Position numbers and translations under genes: made by a program
The notes under the pieces: generated by a model
Told to the model about the DNA's origin: nothing
Seen by the model: the letters and a program-made list of their open reading frames with translations, nothing else
The model's database searches: none
NCBI GenBank assembly: GCA_934670175.1
Contig: CAKUOX010000007.1
Span: 1-64,000 of the forward strand
Origin: an uncultured Clostridia bacterium
GTDB lineage: Bacteria; Bacillota; Clostridia; Christensenellales; Aristaeellaceae
Length of the DNA: 64,000 nt
Reading direction: 5' to 3'
Shown here: piece after piece, positions 1-7,826 of the stretch
Layout: each line of letters begins with the position of its first letter
Position numbering within the stretch: position 1 is the stretch's first letter

Positions 1-27
1 CGGAACTTTGCTTCGCAAAGTCTCCGG
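1..27. repeat. Hairpin at left edge, next to partial family A repeat
   Basis: The first 27 bases form a hairpin (CGGA + ACTTTGC, loop TTC, GCAAAGT + TCCG). It lies where the other family A copies have their left half, so this copy seems rearranged or truncated on its left side. No gene is cut by the left edge. Confidence 0.4.
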
Positions 28-125
28 TGCGTATTATGTATGCGCCCTCATTTGCAGCCCGCGTTTCCTTGCCTTGCAGGGCTTCTCAGCGTCTGGCAGT
101 CTGTTGACTTTGTCAACATCCTGTG
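28..125. repeat. Family A structured repeat, partial copy
   Basis: This stretch matches the right half of the copies at 5062-5260 and 50876-51072. Shared blocks include TATGCGCCCTCATTTGCAGC, a CTTGCCTTGC block, and GTCTGGCAGTCTGTTGAC ending in a small GTTGAC/GTCAAC hairpin. The left half (the GCAGAAATTTC-type stem) is missing. It lies upstream of the sugar ABC promoter. Confidence 0.75.
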
Positions 126-208
126 CGGCGCACACGTCGCTTTTTATCGATATGCGCGCGCTGTTTCTGCTTATTTATGACCGTATGAACAATTTTTTGT
201 CTTCGCAC

Positions 209-238
209 TTGACAGGTATATGCGCTTCGTGATATAAT
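209..238 (+). promoter_or_regulatory. Sigma-A type promoter of the sugar ABC operon
   Basis: TTGACA at 209-214 and TATAAT at 233-238 are separated by 18 bases. Both hexamers match the consensus exactly. Transcription should start near 245, about 100 bases before the binding-protein start codon at 343. Confidence 0.85.
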
Positions 239-251
239 AATTTTGAAAGCG

Positions 252-267
252 TGGAAAACGTTTTCCA
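252..267. promoter_or_regulatory. LacI/GalR-family operator
   Basis: TGGAAAACGTTTTCCA is a perfect 16-base palindrome with the central CG typical of LacI/GalR-family operators. It lies just downstream of the -10 box at 233-238, over the expected start of transcription, so a bound repressor would block initiation or early elongation. No LacI-family gene is in the window, so the regulator must act from elsewhere. CcpA is a less likely reader because the outer bases deviate from its usual 14-base site. Confidence 0.8.
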
Positions 268-342
268 AATCGATCCGTGCTTTGCATTCTCAAACGCTCT
301 GGGGATGTAAGAATAAAGCAGAAAATAAGGAGGAAATCCACT

Positions 343-1299
343 ATGAAGCGTATCATGACTCTGGTACTGGCGATCGTAATGCTCTTTGCCGTTTGCGCGT
401 GCGCGTCCGCTGAGGGCGGCTACACCATCGGCTACAGCCTCAAGACCATCACCAACGATGACTTCCAGCTGGCGCTCTACAATGCCGTGAAGGAAGCTGT
501 CGAGGCCTCCGGCAATACCTTCGTTGACGCGATCGCCGAATCTCAGACCGGCGTTGCCACCCAGGTCACCCAGATCGAAGACCTGATCAACTCCGGCGTG
601 GATGCGCTGATCCTGAACCCCATGGATTCCAATGCCTGCATCACCGTTATGGAAAAGGCGAAGGAAGCGGGCATCCCGGTCGTGCTGGTCGATCAGGGCA
701 TCGAAGCCGGCCACGAGGATCTGTACATCACCTTCATCTCCACCGATAACTTTGCTGCTGCGAAGGTCGCCGGCGAATTCATGGTCGAGCGTCTGGGCGG
801 CGAAGGCAAGGTCATCATCGTGCGCGGCGCGAACGGCTCCTCTGCGGGCGATGACCGTGCGGACGGCTTCAAGGCCGGTCTGGAAGGCTCCAACGTTGTG
901 GTTGCCAACGAGCAGCCCGGCGACTGGACGGTTGACGTTGCGATGCAGGCTACCGAGAACATGCTCCAGGCTGACCCCGACATCAACGGCATCTTCTGCT
1001 GCTCCGACAACATGATCGCGGGCATCCTGCAGGCGCTTGACAACAACGACATCGACGTGGCCGACCTGTGCTTCGTGTCCTTCGACGGCGCGAAGTCCGG
1101 CGTGGACTTCATTGCCGATGGCAAGCTGACCGGCACCATGGCGCAGTTCCCCTCCAAGATCGGCGCTCAGGCAGTTGAAGTGCTGCTGTCCGTGCTCAAC
1201 GGCGAAAAGACCGCTGAGGATTACGAGTCCTTCATCGACGCCGGCACCACCGTGTACAACGCGGATGATCTGGACGGCGCGTATGCGACCGCGTTCTAA
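343..1299 (+). CDS. Sugar ABC transporter substrate-binding protein (RbsB type)
   Basis: This 318-residue exported solute-binding protein should deliver a monosaccharide to the permease pair downstream. It starts with a signal peptide (MKRIM, hydrophobic core, cleavage near residue 22), followed by a Peripla_BP_4 fold over about residues 27-295, with family blocks such as DALILNPMDS, STDN and FVSFDGAKSG. I chose the ATG at 343 because AAGGAGGAAA precedes it by about 7 bases and the signal peptide begins there; an in-frame upstream extension to 277 lies in the leader. It is first in the operon, behind a promoter with a LacI-type operator. The ribose/allose/xylose-type family is clear, but the exact sugar is not. 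Confidence 0.9.
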   Translation: MKRIMTLVLAIVMLFAVCACASAEGGYTIGYSLKTITNDDFQLALYNAVKEAVEASGNTFVDAIAESQTGVATQVTQIEDLINSGVDALILNPMDSNACITVMEKAKEAGIPVVLVDQGIEAGHEDLYITFISTDNFAAAKVAGEFMVERLGGEGKVIIVRGANGSSAGDDRADGFKAGLEGSNVVVANEQPGDWTVDVAMQATENMLQADPDINGIFCCSDNMIAGILQALDNNDIDVADLCFVSFDGAKSGVDFIADGKLTGTMAQFPSKIGAQAVEVLLSVLNGEKTAEDYESFIDAGTTVYNADDLDGAYATAF

Positions 1300-1365
1300 T
1301 TCTCAAGGGGAAACAGGCGAGACCTTTGTTTCGGGATGAACGGTTCTGAAACAGGCGCACAATCC

Positions 1366-1398
1366 GTGCCCGGACGGGAAGAGCTCCTGTCCGGGCAC
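1366..1398 (+). other. Intercistronic hairpin after the binding-protein gene
   Basis: GTGCCCGGAC (1366-1375) pairs perfectly with GTCCGGGCAC (1389-1398) around a 13-base loop. There is no T-run. Such hairpins between a binding-protein gene and its permease genes commonly protect the upstream mRNA and give excess binding protein; that role is inferred here. Confidence 0.6.
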
Positions 1399-1423
1399 GC
1401 TGGTAAAGTGAGGTAAGCGCGAA

Positions 1424-2407
1424 GTGCAGTTTTTCAAGAAGTATCAAAAGGCGCTGATAACGGCGGTGCTGGGCGTGGCGCTGTTTTTGCTGGGCGGTTC
1501 GCTGGTGCCGAATTTCCTGAAGGCGGGCAATTTGCTGAACGTGGTTCGGCAGAGCTCCGTCATCGCGATCGCGGCGGTCGGCATGTCTCAGGTGATCGTC
1601 ATCAAGGGCATCGACCTGTCCGTCGGCGGCAATATTTCCTTCTGCGGCATGGTGGTCGGCATTCTCTTTGCCAACGGCGTATCCGTGCCGGTGGCCATCA
1701 TTGCAGCCATTGCGACCGGTCTGCTGCTGGGTCTGATCTCCGGTTCGCTGGTGGCGTTCCTGAATGTGCCCGCGTTCGTTTCCACGCTGGTCATCGGCCA
1801 GATCACGCAGGGCGCGGCCTATCTCTTTAACAACGGCAATTCCTTCGGCAACTTTCCGGCGGGCTTCAAAGCCATCGGCAATTCCACGCTGCTTGGCATA
1901 CCCTATTCGGATCTGCTGATGCTGATATTTGTGGCGCTGGGCGTGATCATTACCACGCGGCTGCCCATCGGCGCGCACATCTACGGCCTGGGCGGCAACG
2001 AGCAGGTGCTGGTGAACGCGGGCATCCGCGTCAGCCGCATCAAGCTGTTCGTGTTCATGTTTTCCGGCTTCTGCGCGGCCTGCGCGGGCGTGCTGCTGGC
2101 GGCGCAGCTGACCACGGCGCATCCCACCCAGGGCGACAACTACCAGACCGACGCCATCGCCGCCTGCGTTATCGGCGGCATCAACATGGCCGGCGGCGAG
2201 GGCAAGGTGTGGCTGACGATGATCGGCTCGCTGATCATCGGCTCGGTGCGCAACGTGTTGAATCTGCTGCATGTGTCGGTTTACCTCCAGAACATTATCG
2301 TGGGCATCATCATCATCGCCGTGGTCGCGCTGAGCATGCTGATGAAGGCGCGCCGCGATGAAAAGACTTCCCAGTTCGCAGCAGCTGCGGAAATGGAAAT
2401 GCACTGA
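1424..2407 (+). CDS. Sugar ABC transporter permease 1 (RbsC type)
   Basis: This 327-residue integral membrane protein of the BPD_transp_2 (RbsC/XylH) family has about eight to ten hydrophobic segments. The conserved IKGIDLSVGG block lies near residue 65 and a GGINMAGGEGKVW block near residue 250, the region known to contact the ATPase. Translation starts at a GTG (1424) after a modest GTGAGG site. It lies between the binding protein and a second permease of the same family. The two permeases probably form a heterodimeric channel with the double ATPase encoded at 3456-4979. Confidence 0.9.
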   Translation: MQFFKKYQKALITAVLGVALFLLGGSLVPNFLKAGNLLNVVRQSSVIAIAAVGMSQVIVIKGIDLSVGGNISFCGMVVGILFANGVSVPVAIIAAIATGLLLGLISGSLVAFLNVPAFVSTLVIGQITQGAAYLFNNGNSFGNFPAGFKAIGNSTLLGIPYSDLLMLIFVALGVIITTRLPIGAHIYGLGGNEQVLVNAGIRVSRIKLFVFMFSGFCAACAGVLLAAQLTTAHPTQGDNYQTDAIAACVIGGINMAGGEGKVWLTMIGSLIIGSVRNVLNLLHVSVYLQNIIVGIIIIAVVALSMLMKARRDEKTSQFAAAAEMEMH

Positions 2408-2420
2408 GGAGGGCGCGAAC

Positions 2421-3434
2421 ATGGAAAACAGCAAGAAATTTACAAGGTTCGCCAAGGAACACGGCGTCATTCTGGAATATGCCATCCTCTTCATCATTGC
2501 CTGCTTCGTGGTGCCGAGCTTCTTCTCCGTATCCGCAATTTTCACCGTCATCAAGCAGGCCGCCGTGCCCTGCGTGGCCTGTATGGGCATGATGCTGGTG
2601 CTCACCACCGGCGGCATCGATTTGTCGCTGGCCAACACCGTGGGTCTGTGCTCCGTGGTGCTGGGCGTGCTGACGGTGCTGTGCGGCTGGCCGGCCTGGG
2701 CGGCGATCATTATCACGCTGCTGACCGGCGCTGCGGTCGGCCTGATGAACGGCTGCATCATTCAGTTCCTGAGGGTGCCCGCGTTCATTGCCACGCTGGG
2801 CTCCGGCTATGTGATCTACGGCCTGGCACAGATCATCGGCAAGGGCGAGCAGTTCAATCAGCTGCCCGCGGATCTGAAGGCGTTTGGCACGACCAAGGTG
2901 TTCGATTTCATCTATCAGGCGCTGCCGGAGGGCGCGCAGGATGTTCAGGTGCTCAAATCCTTCCTGCGCCTGCCCAGCTATGTGTGGATATCCCTCATCA
3001 TTGTGCTGTTGATGTTCTTCGTGCGCCATAAGACGGTGTACGGCCGCAACCTTTCGGCCTTCGGCTTCAACGCCAAGACCGCGCGGCTCTCCGGCATTCG
3101 CACGGCGTGGCTGCATGTGGAAACCTACATGTTCTGCTCGGTGCTGGTGGCTATGGCGTCGGTACTGCTGTCCATTCGCGCGGGCTGCTGCCAGTCGAAC
3201 CTGGGCGGCCTGAACTATACCTTCGATATCGTCACTGCGGCGGTCGTGGCGGGCACGAGCCTGTACGGCGGCGTATCCAGCGTCGTCAACTGCGTATTCG
3301 GCGTGTTCATCACCAAGACGCTGGAGGTCTCCATCAACATGCTGAAGGTCAACTATTACCTGTTCAAGCCCTGCCTGGGTCTGGTAATTCTGATCGCCAT
3401 CGTGCTGGAAGCCTACAAGAACCGCAAACTGTGA
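2421..3434 (+). CDS. Sugar ABC transporter permease 2 (RbsC type)
   Basis: This 337-residue membrane permease is a diverged paralogue of its neighbour at 1424, with the TTGGIDLSLANTVGL block near residue 70 and a TSLYGGVSSVVN block near residue 285. I chose ATG 2421 (MENSKKF) because GAGGAGGGCG lies just upstream; an in-frame ATG at 2358 is inside the previous gene. Compared with permease 1 it carries an extra hydrophilic stretch around residues 160-180. The spacing of 13 bases from permease 1 shows co-transcription. Confidence 0.88.
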   Translation: MENSKKFTRFAKEHGVILEYAILFIIACFVVPSFFSVSAIFTVIKQAAVPCVACMGMMLVLTTGGIDLSLANTVGLCSVVLGVLTVLCGWPAWAAIIITLLTGAAVGLMNGCIIQFLRVPAFIATLGSGYVIYGLAQIIGKGEQFNQLPADLKAFGTTKVFDFIYQALPEGAQDVQVLKSFLRLPSYVWISLIIVLLMFFVRHKTVYGRNLSAFGFNAKTARLSGIRTAWLHVETYMFCSVLVAMASVLLSIRAGCCQSNLGGLNYTFDIVTAAVVAGTSLYGGVSSVVNCVFGVFITKTLEVSINMLKVNYYLFKPCLGLVILIAIVLEAYKNRKL

Positions 3435-3455
3435 TAGAAAGCGAGGGGCAGAGGC

Positions 3456-4979
3456 ATGAATAAGAAAACCATTCTGGAAATGAAGGGCATCACGAAGTAT
3501 ATTTTCGATGCCTACGGAAACGCTCTTCGCAATGCCACCGTCAAAATTCTGGACGGCGTGAACTTTGACCTGCGCGAGGGAGAGGTTCACATTCTGGTGG
3601 GCGAAAACGGCGCGGGCAAATCCACGCTGATGAAGATTCTGGGCGGCATACTGCCGCCGGACGAGGGCGAGATCCTGCTTGACGGCAAGCCCGTACATCC
3701 GAAGAACGCGCGCGAGGCGATGGAGCTGGGCATCGGCTTCATCCATCAGGAATTGAACCTGTGCAATAACCTGACTGTGGCGCAGAACATCTTTATCGGC
3801 CGCGAAAAGAAGGGCAGGCTGCTGATGGACAATCGCGGCATGATCCGCGAGGCGCACCGCATGCTGCAGGAGCTCGGCATCGACATCGACCCGCGCGTGC
3901 AGGTATCCAAGCTGTCCACTGCGCAGCAGCAGGTGGTCGAGATCGTGAAGGTGCTCAGCTACAATTGCCGCATCATCATCATGGACGAGCCGACCTCATC
4001 GCTGACGAAGAAGGAGATTGACTTCCTGTTCGGCCTGATCGCCAAGCTGCGCAGCGAGGGCGTATCCATCATCTATATTTCGCATCGTACCGAGGAATTC
4101 GAGCAGGTGGGCGACCGCCTGAGCGTGCTGCGCGACGGCACCTATATCGGCACGCTGGAGCGCGACGAATTTGAAATCGGCCGCATCGTGAAGATGATGG
4201 TCGGCCGCACGCTGGGCGAAATGTATGAAAACACGCATGTGCCCGGAAGCGAGGTTGCGCTGGAAGTGAAGAACATGCGCCTGGAGCCGCATACCTCGCC
4301 GGTTAATATCCAGATTCGCAAGGGCGAGATCGTGGGCATGGGCGGCCTGGTGGGCGCGGGCAGAACCGAGCTGGCCAAGTCGATCTACGGCGCGCGCAAG
4401 AGCTACGGCGGCGAGGTGTATTACTACGGCAAGCGCGTGCATGCGCTTGATCCGCAGAAGTGGCTGCGCGACGGCCTGATCTACCTGACGGAGGACCGCA
4501 AGGACGAGGGCCTGATCCTGGATATGGGCATCGCCGAAAACATCACGCTGGCCAACCTCTGGCGCATGTTCAAAAACGGCGTGATCAGCGCCAAGGCCGA
4601 GCATGCCGCGTCGGAGGATGTGGTGAAGGAGCTGAACATCGTCTGCAAGAATAAGACGCAGCCGGTGAAAACGCTTTCCGGCGGCAATCAGCAGAAGGTC
4701 GTGCTGGGTAAGTGCCTGATTACAAAGCCGCGCGTGCTGATTCTGGACGAGCCGACCCGCGGCATCGACGTGGGCGCGAAGCGCGAGATATACCACATCA
4801 TCGACCGCATTGCCTCCGAGGGCGTGGCCGTGATGATGATCTCCAGCGATATGCCGGAGCTGATCGGCATGTCCGACCGCGTATACGTCATGAAGGACGG
4901 CGCGGTGGTGGCCGAGATCAAGGATAAGCAGGATATGGATCAGGAAAAGATCCTGTCCTATACCATCGGCCAGAAATAA
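3456..4979 (+). CDS. Sugar ABC transporter ATP-binding protein (RbsA type)
   Basis: This 507-residue protein contains two fused ABC ATPase domains and energises sugar import through the permeases encoded upstream. Domain 1 has Walker A GENGAGKST (residues 49-57), a variant signature LSTAQQQ and Walker B IIIMDEPTSS. Domain 2 has a degenerate Walker A GLVGAGRTE, signature LSGGNQQ and Walker B VLILDEPTRG, which is the usual asymmetry of RbsA/MglA proteins. An insertion of about ten residues (near 17-30) precedes the first beta strand compared with classic RbsA. It follows permease 2 by 21 bases and closes the transport operon. Confidence 0.92.
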   Translation: MNKKTILEMKGITKYIFDAYGNALRNATVKILDGVNFDLREGEVHILVGENGAGKSTLMKILGGILPPDEGEILLDGKPVHPKNAREAMELGIGFIHQELNLCNNLTVAQNIFIGREKKGRLLMDNRGMIREAHRMLQELGIDIDPRVQVSKLSTAQQQVVEIVKVLSYNCRIIIMDEPTSSLTKKEIDFLFGLIAKLRSEGVSIIYISHRTEEFEQVGDRLSVLRDGTYIGTLERDEFEIGRIVKMMVGRTLGEMYENTHVPGSEVALEVKNMRLEPHTSPVNIQIRKGEIVGMGGLVGAGRTELAKSIYGARKSYGGEVYYYGKRVHALDPQKWLRDGLIYLTEDRKDEGLILDMGIAENITLANLWRMFKNGVISAKAEHAASEDVVKELNIVCKNKTQPVKTLSGGNQQKVVLGKCLITKPRVLILDEPTRGIDVGAKREIYHIIDRIASEGVAVMMISSDMPELIGMSDRVYVMKDGAVVAEIKDKQDMDQEKILSYTIGQK

Positions 4980-4994
4980 GGGGCCGGATGCTTG

Positions 4995-5023
4995 TTGACC
5001 AGCTGGCGGCAAGCGTGTATAAT
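4995..5023 (+). promoter_or_regulatory. Promoter in front of family A repeat copy II
   Basis: TTGACC (4995-5000), a 17-base spacer and TATAAT (5018-5023) make a near-consensus promoter. Transcription would start near 5030, immediately before the hairpin at 5035-5061 and the structured repeat. It may serve the DUF4867 gene at 5330, the repeat itself as a small RNA, or both. Confidence 0.75.
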
Positions 5024-5034
5024 TAAACCAGTGG

Positions 5035-5061
5035 GGCGGCGGAGGGGGCCTTCCGCCGCCT
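5035..5061. repeat. Left flanking hairpin of family A copy II
   Basis: This 27-base unit (stem GGCGGCGGA / TCCGCCGCC) is identical to 5261-5287. The two copies are in direct orientation and bracket the family A core exactly. Confidence 0.9.
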
Positions 5062-5260
5062 CAGACCACTGACAAACCCCGCAACCGCAGAGATTTCCTG
5101 AACAACTTCTGATGAAGTTGAAATCCCTGCTTGCTTCGTCAACGTGGGCTACAAAATCGGTTACATACGCCCGAGTATGCGCCCTCATTTGCAGCCCACG
5201 TTTCCTTGCCTTGCGAGGTTTTTCCGCGTCTGGCAGTCTGTTGACTTTGTTAACATTCGA
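5062..5260. repeat. Family A structured repeat, copy II
   Basis: This element of about 199 nt aligns over its whole length with 50876-51072. Predicted stems are a closing arm (CAGAC with GTCTG, AAACC with GGTTT, CGCAA with TTGCG), a long hairpin (GCAGAGATTTC with GAAATCCCTGC, capped by AACTTC with GAAGTT) and a second long hairpin (AACGTGG with CCACGTT, extended by CAAAAT with ATTTG). Compared with copy III, AACGCGG/CCGCGTT becomes AACGTGG/CCACGTT and one A-T pair becomes G-C, so pairing is kept while sequence changes. I do not recognise the family. Confidence 0.8.
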
Positions 5261-5287
5261 GGCGGCGGAGGGGGCCTTCCGCCGCCT
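5261..5287. repeat. Right flanking hairpin of family A copy II
   Basis: This is an exact direct copy of 5035-5061. It has no T-run after it, so it is a weak terminator if it is one. Confidence 0.9.
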
Positions 5288-5329
5288 TGATGTAGTTACA
5301 GTGAATTATGAGTGGAGGGTGATTTGTCT

Positions 5330-5956
5330 ATGAAGATTCAGTCCGTATTCGATCCGGCGTTCGCACGCTACGGCAAGGTGCTCAAGGGCTTCGATCTGGA
5401 GGCGCTGAAGGCGGCGCTGATGAAAACCGAATGCCCCGCGGGCGGCACGGCCTACGTCGCTTCTGATCCGGAGCTGGAAAAGCTGCCCGTGTTTGAGACC
5501 TTCAGCGCGCAGGTCTACGGCGGCATGCCTGTGCAGATCGGCTATTGCAACGGCGAGAATTACAAGCTCAACTGCCTGGAATATCACCGCGACAGCGAGG
5601 TCAACCTGCCCGTCGGCAGCGATATGATCCTGCTTCTGGGTCTGGAAAGCGACATTGATTTCGAGAATTATGAATACGATACCGCGAAGGTCGAGGCCTT
5701 CCGCGTGCCCGAGGGCACGCTCGTGGAGGTCTATGGCACCAGCCTGCACTATGCGCCGGTCGGCAAGGCGTTCCGCAGTCTGGTCGTGCTGCCGCGCGGC
5801 ACCAACACGGCGCTCAAATTCAAGCCTGAAATGGCGGGCGATGCGCGCCTGCTGACCGCTACGAATAAGTGGCTGCTGGCACACGCGGAATCCAACGAGG
5901 CCAAAAACGGCGCCATGGCCTGCCTCAAGGGCGAAAATTGGAAGATCGAGCTCTGA
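5330..5956 (+). CDS. DUF4867 family protein
   Basis: This 208-residue soluble protein matches the DUF4867 family, known by its MKIQSVFDPAF start, QVYGGMPVQIGYCNGEN block and NCLEYHRDSEVN block. It has no signal peptide and looks like a cupin-type beta-rich enzyme or binding protein; no activity is established that I know of. I chose ATG 5330 because GGAGGG precedes it at about 8 bases; a GTG at 5312 is possible. In other Clostridia DUF4867 genes lie near sugar transport and sugar-phosphate genes, which fits this position after a sugar ABC operon, so a role in handling the imported sugar is an inference. Confidence 0.8.
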   Translation: MKIQSVFDPAFARYGKVLKGFDLEALKAALMKTECPAGGTAYVASDPELEKLPVFETFSAQVYGGMPVQIGYCNGENYKLNCLEYHRDSEVNLPVGSDMILLLGLESDIDFENYEYDTAKVEAFRVPEGTLVEVYGTSLHYAPVGKAFRSLVVLPRGTNTALKFKPEMAGDARLLTATNKWLLAHAESNEAKNGAMACLKGENWKIEL

Positions 5957-5987
5957 ACGGCATGCTCCATAACTGAATAACATCCTG

Positions 5988-6028
5988 AGCCCGACCGTTT
6001 TCCAAAAAATGGAACGGTCGGGCTTTGG
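5988..6028 (+). terminator. Rho-independent terminator after DUF4867 gene
   Basis: AGCCCGACCGTT pairs with AACGGTCGGGCT around an A-rich loop, followed by a short TTTGGT tail. It closes the sugar operon ahead of parAB. Confidence 0.75.
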
Positions 6029-6091
6029 TATAGCCGGCGCGGCTGCGCCAACACATGCCAGAAATGTCAGTTTCTTGTTGCTTTTCCCCGC

Positions 6092-6120
6092 TTGTATGTC
6101 ATATGCTTTTCCGATATAAT
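6092..6120 (+). promoter_or_regulatory. Promoter of parAB
   Basis: TTGTAT (6092-6097), 17 bases, TATAAT (6115-6120). Transcription would start near 6127, which leaves room for the GGGTGG site at 6152-6157 and favours the start codon at 6163 over those at 6136 and 6142. Confidence 0.7.
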
Positions 6121-6162
6121 ATATAATAGAATGATATGTACATGAGAGATCGGGTGGATACA

Positions 6163-6927
6163 TTGGCGAAGATCATTGCGGTTGCAAATCAGAAGGGCGG
6201 CGTTGGGAAGACCACCACGGCCGTGAACCTGTCGGCATGCCTGGCGGACAAGGGCAAGCGCGTGCTGCTGGCGGATATGGATCCGCAGGGCAACGCTACC
6301 AGCGGGCTGGGCAAGGCGGACGCGGAGGGTAATACGATATACGACGTGCTGCTTGGCGAAGCTGCGGCGGCGGACGCGGTGCTGCCCACGGGCTACGGCA
6401 CGCTGGATTTACTGCCAACCGCCATTGAGCTGGCGGGCGCGGAGATCGAGCTGGTGGGCATGGACGACCGCGAGACACTGCTGCGCCGCGCGCTGGAGCC
6501 GCTGCGCGCGCGCTACGATTATATTCTGATCGACTGCCCGCCGTCGCTGAGCCTTTTGACCATCAACGCGCTCACAGCTGCGGACAGCGTGCTGATCCCC
6601 ATTCAGTGCGAGTATTACGCGCTCGAGGGACTTGGCCAGCTGATGAACACGGTCAAGCTCATGCGCCGCAAGCTGAACCCCGACCTGAGCATCGAAGGCA
6701 TATTGCTCACGATGTTCGATGCGCGCACGAACCTCTGCGCGCAGGTGGTTCAGGAGGTGCGCGCGCATTTTCCGGACGAGGTGTTTGAAACCATGATTCC
6801 CCGAAATATCCGCCTGAGCGAAGCGCCCAGCTACGGCAGACCCATCCATCTCTACGATGCGCGCTGCATCGGCGCGAGAGCCTACGGCGAGCTGGCGGAT
6901 GAACTGATCCATAGGAGCGAGGTGTAA
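6163..6927 (+). CDS. parA: Chromosome partitioning ATPase ParA/Soj
   Basis: This 254-residue deviant-Walker ATPase of the ParA/MinD superfamily works with ParB in chromosome origin segregation and control of replication initiation. Motifs are KGGVGKTTT (deviant Walker A with the signature lysine), DMDPQGNATSGLG (A') and DCPPSLSLLT (Walker B). I chose TTG 6163 because it gives the family's conserved start AKIIAVANQ and a GGGTGG site lies about 6 bases upstream; ATGs at 6136 and 6142 would add 9 or 7 residues. The parB start follows 2 bases after its stop. No parS-like site (TGTTTCACGTGAAACA) was seen in the window. Confidence 0.93.
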   Translation: MAKIIAVANQKGGVGKTTTAVNLSACLADKGKRVLLADMDPQGNATSGLGKADAEGNTIYDVLLGEAAAADAVLPTGYGTLDLLPTAIELAGAEIELVGMDDRETLLRRALEPLRARYDYILIDCPPSLSLLTINALTAADSVLIPIQCEYYALEGLGQLMNTVKLMRRKLNPDLSIEGILLTMFDARTNLCAQVVQEVRAHFPDEVFETMIPRNIRLSEAPSYGRPIHLYDARCIGARAYGELADELIHRSEV

Positions 6928-6929
6928 AT

Positions 6930-7826
6930 ATGGCGAAGAAAGTGCAGCGCGGCCTGGGCAGGGGTCTGGGCGCGCTTTTGGGCGAGGATGTGGTGGCAGC
7001 GGCGCCTGCGGCCGCTCCGGAGGCGGAGCCGGCGCGCGCGGCCGACGAGGTGCGCATGCTTCCGATCCGCATGGTGGATCCCAATCGGGATCAGCCACGC
7101 CGCAGCTTTGACGAGGATGCGCTGAAGGAGCTTGCAGCGTCCATTGCCGCTGTGGGCGTGATCCAGCCAATCATCGTGTGCCCCACGGGCGAGCGCTATC
7201 AGATCATCGCGGGCGAGCGCCGCTATCGCGCCAGCCGCATGGCGGGTCTGGATGAAATTCCGGCCATCGTGCGCGATTGGGATCATCAGCGCCGTTTGGA
7301 AGCCGCGCTGATTGAAAACCTGCAGCGCAACGACCTGAACGCCATTGAGGAGGCGCAGGGCGTGCGCAATTTGATGGATGAGAGCGGCCTGACGCAGGAA
7401 AAGGTGGCGGAGCGGCTGGGAAAGAGCCGCTCGGCAGTGGCGAACCTGCTGCGCCTGCTCAATCTGGAGGCGAGCGTACAGCAGCTGGTGGTGGACGGCA
7501 AGCTCTCCGCTGGACACGCGCGCGCGCTGGCGGGTGTGGAGGATCGCAGGCGGCAGGTGCAGCTGGCGAACCTTACCGTGCAGCAGGGCTGGTCGGTGCG
7601 CCAGCTGGAGCGCATCTGCGCGCAGCCGGTAAACGAGCGCCCGCAAAAGCCCGCGGCGGTGCGGGATCAGCAGTTCAGCCAGCTTGAGGGCATGGCGCGC
7701 GAGCTGTTCGGCACCCGTGCGCGGCTCGAGGGCAGCCACGACAGCGGCCGGCTGACGCTCTACTATTACAGCCAGGACGATCTGCAGCGCATTTGGGATG
7801 TGCTGGAGATGGCGAAGGAGGGCTGA
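6930..7826 (+). CDS. parB: Chromosome partitioning protein ParB
   Basis: This 298-residue DNA-binding CTPase binds parS sites and loads ParA and SMC. A GLGRGLGALLG start leads into an Ala-rich linker (about residues 28-42), the ParB/Sulfiredoxin nucleotide-binding domain (about 46-140) with the catalytic-box GERRYRA motif, then the helix-turn-helix domain (EKVAERLGKSRSAVANLLRL) and a C-terminal dimerisation region. Length is normal for the family. It is translated two bases after parA and shares its promoter. Confidence 0.93.
   Translation: MAKKVQRGLGRGLGALLGEDVVAAAPAAAPEAEPARAADEVRMLPIRMVDPNRDQPRRSFDEDALKELAASIAAVGVIQPIIVCPTGERYQIIAGERRYRASRMAGLDEIPAIVRDWDHQRRLEAALIENLQRNDLNAIEEAQGVRNLMDESGLTQEKVAERLGKSRSAVANLLRLLNLEASVQQLVVDGKLSAGHARALAGVEDRRRQVQLANLTVQQGWSVRQLERICAQPVNERPQKPAAVRDQQFSQLEGMARELFGTRARLEGSHDSGRLTLYYYSQDDLQRIWDVLEMAKEG

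Noticed and set aside
4958..5188. Conserved minus-strand reading frame in family A (MRAHTR...GVCQWSE), also at 51001-50870
   Set aside because: The two versions differ at about a quarter of positions in ways explained by stem pairing, and the partial copy at 28-125 has a stop after four codons (MRAHT then TAA). The open frame is a by-product of the repeat.
6136..6162. ATG 6136 or 6142 as the parA start
   Set aside because: The promoter places the start of transcription near 6127, leaving no room for a ribosome site before 6136, and family members begin at the equivalent of 6163.
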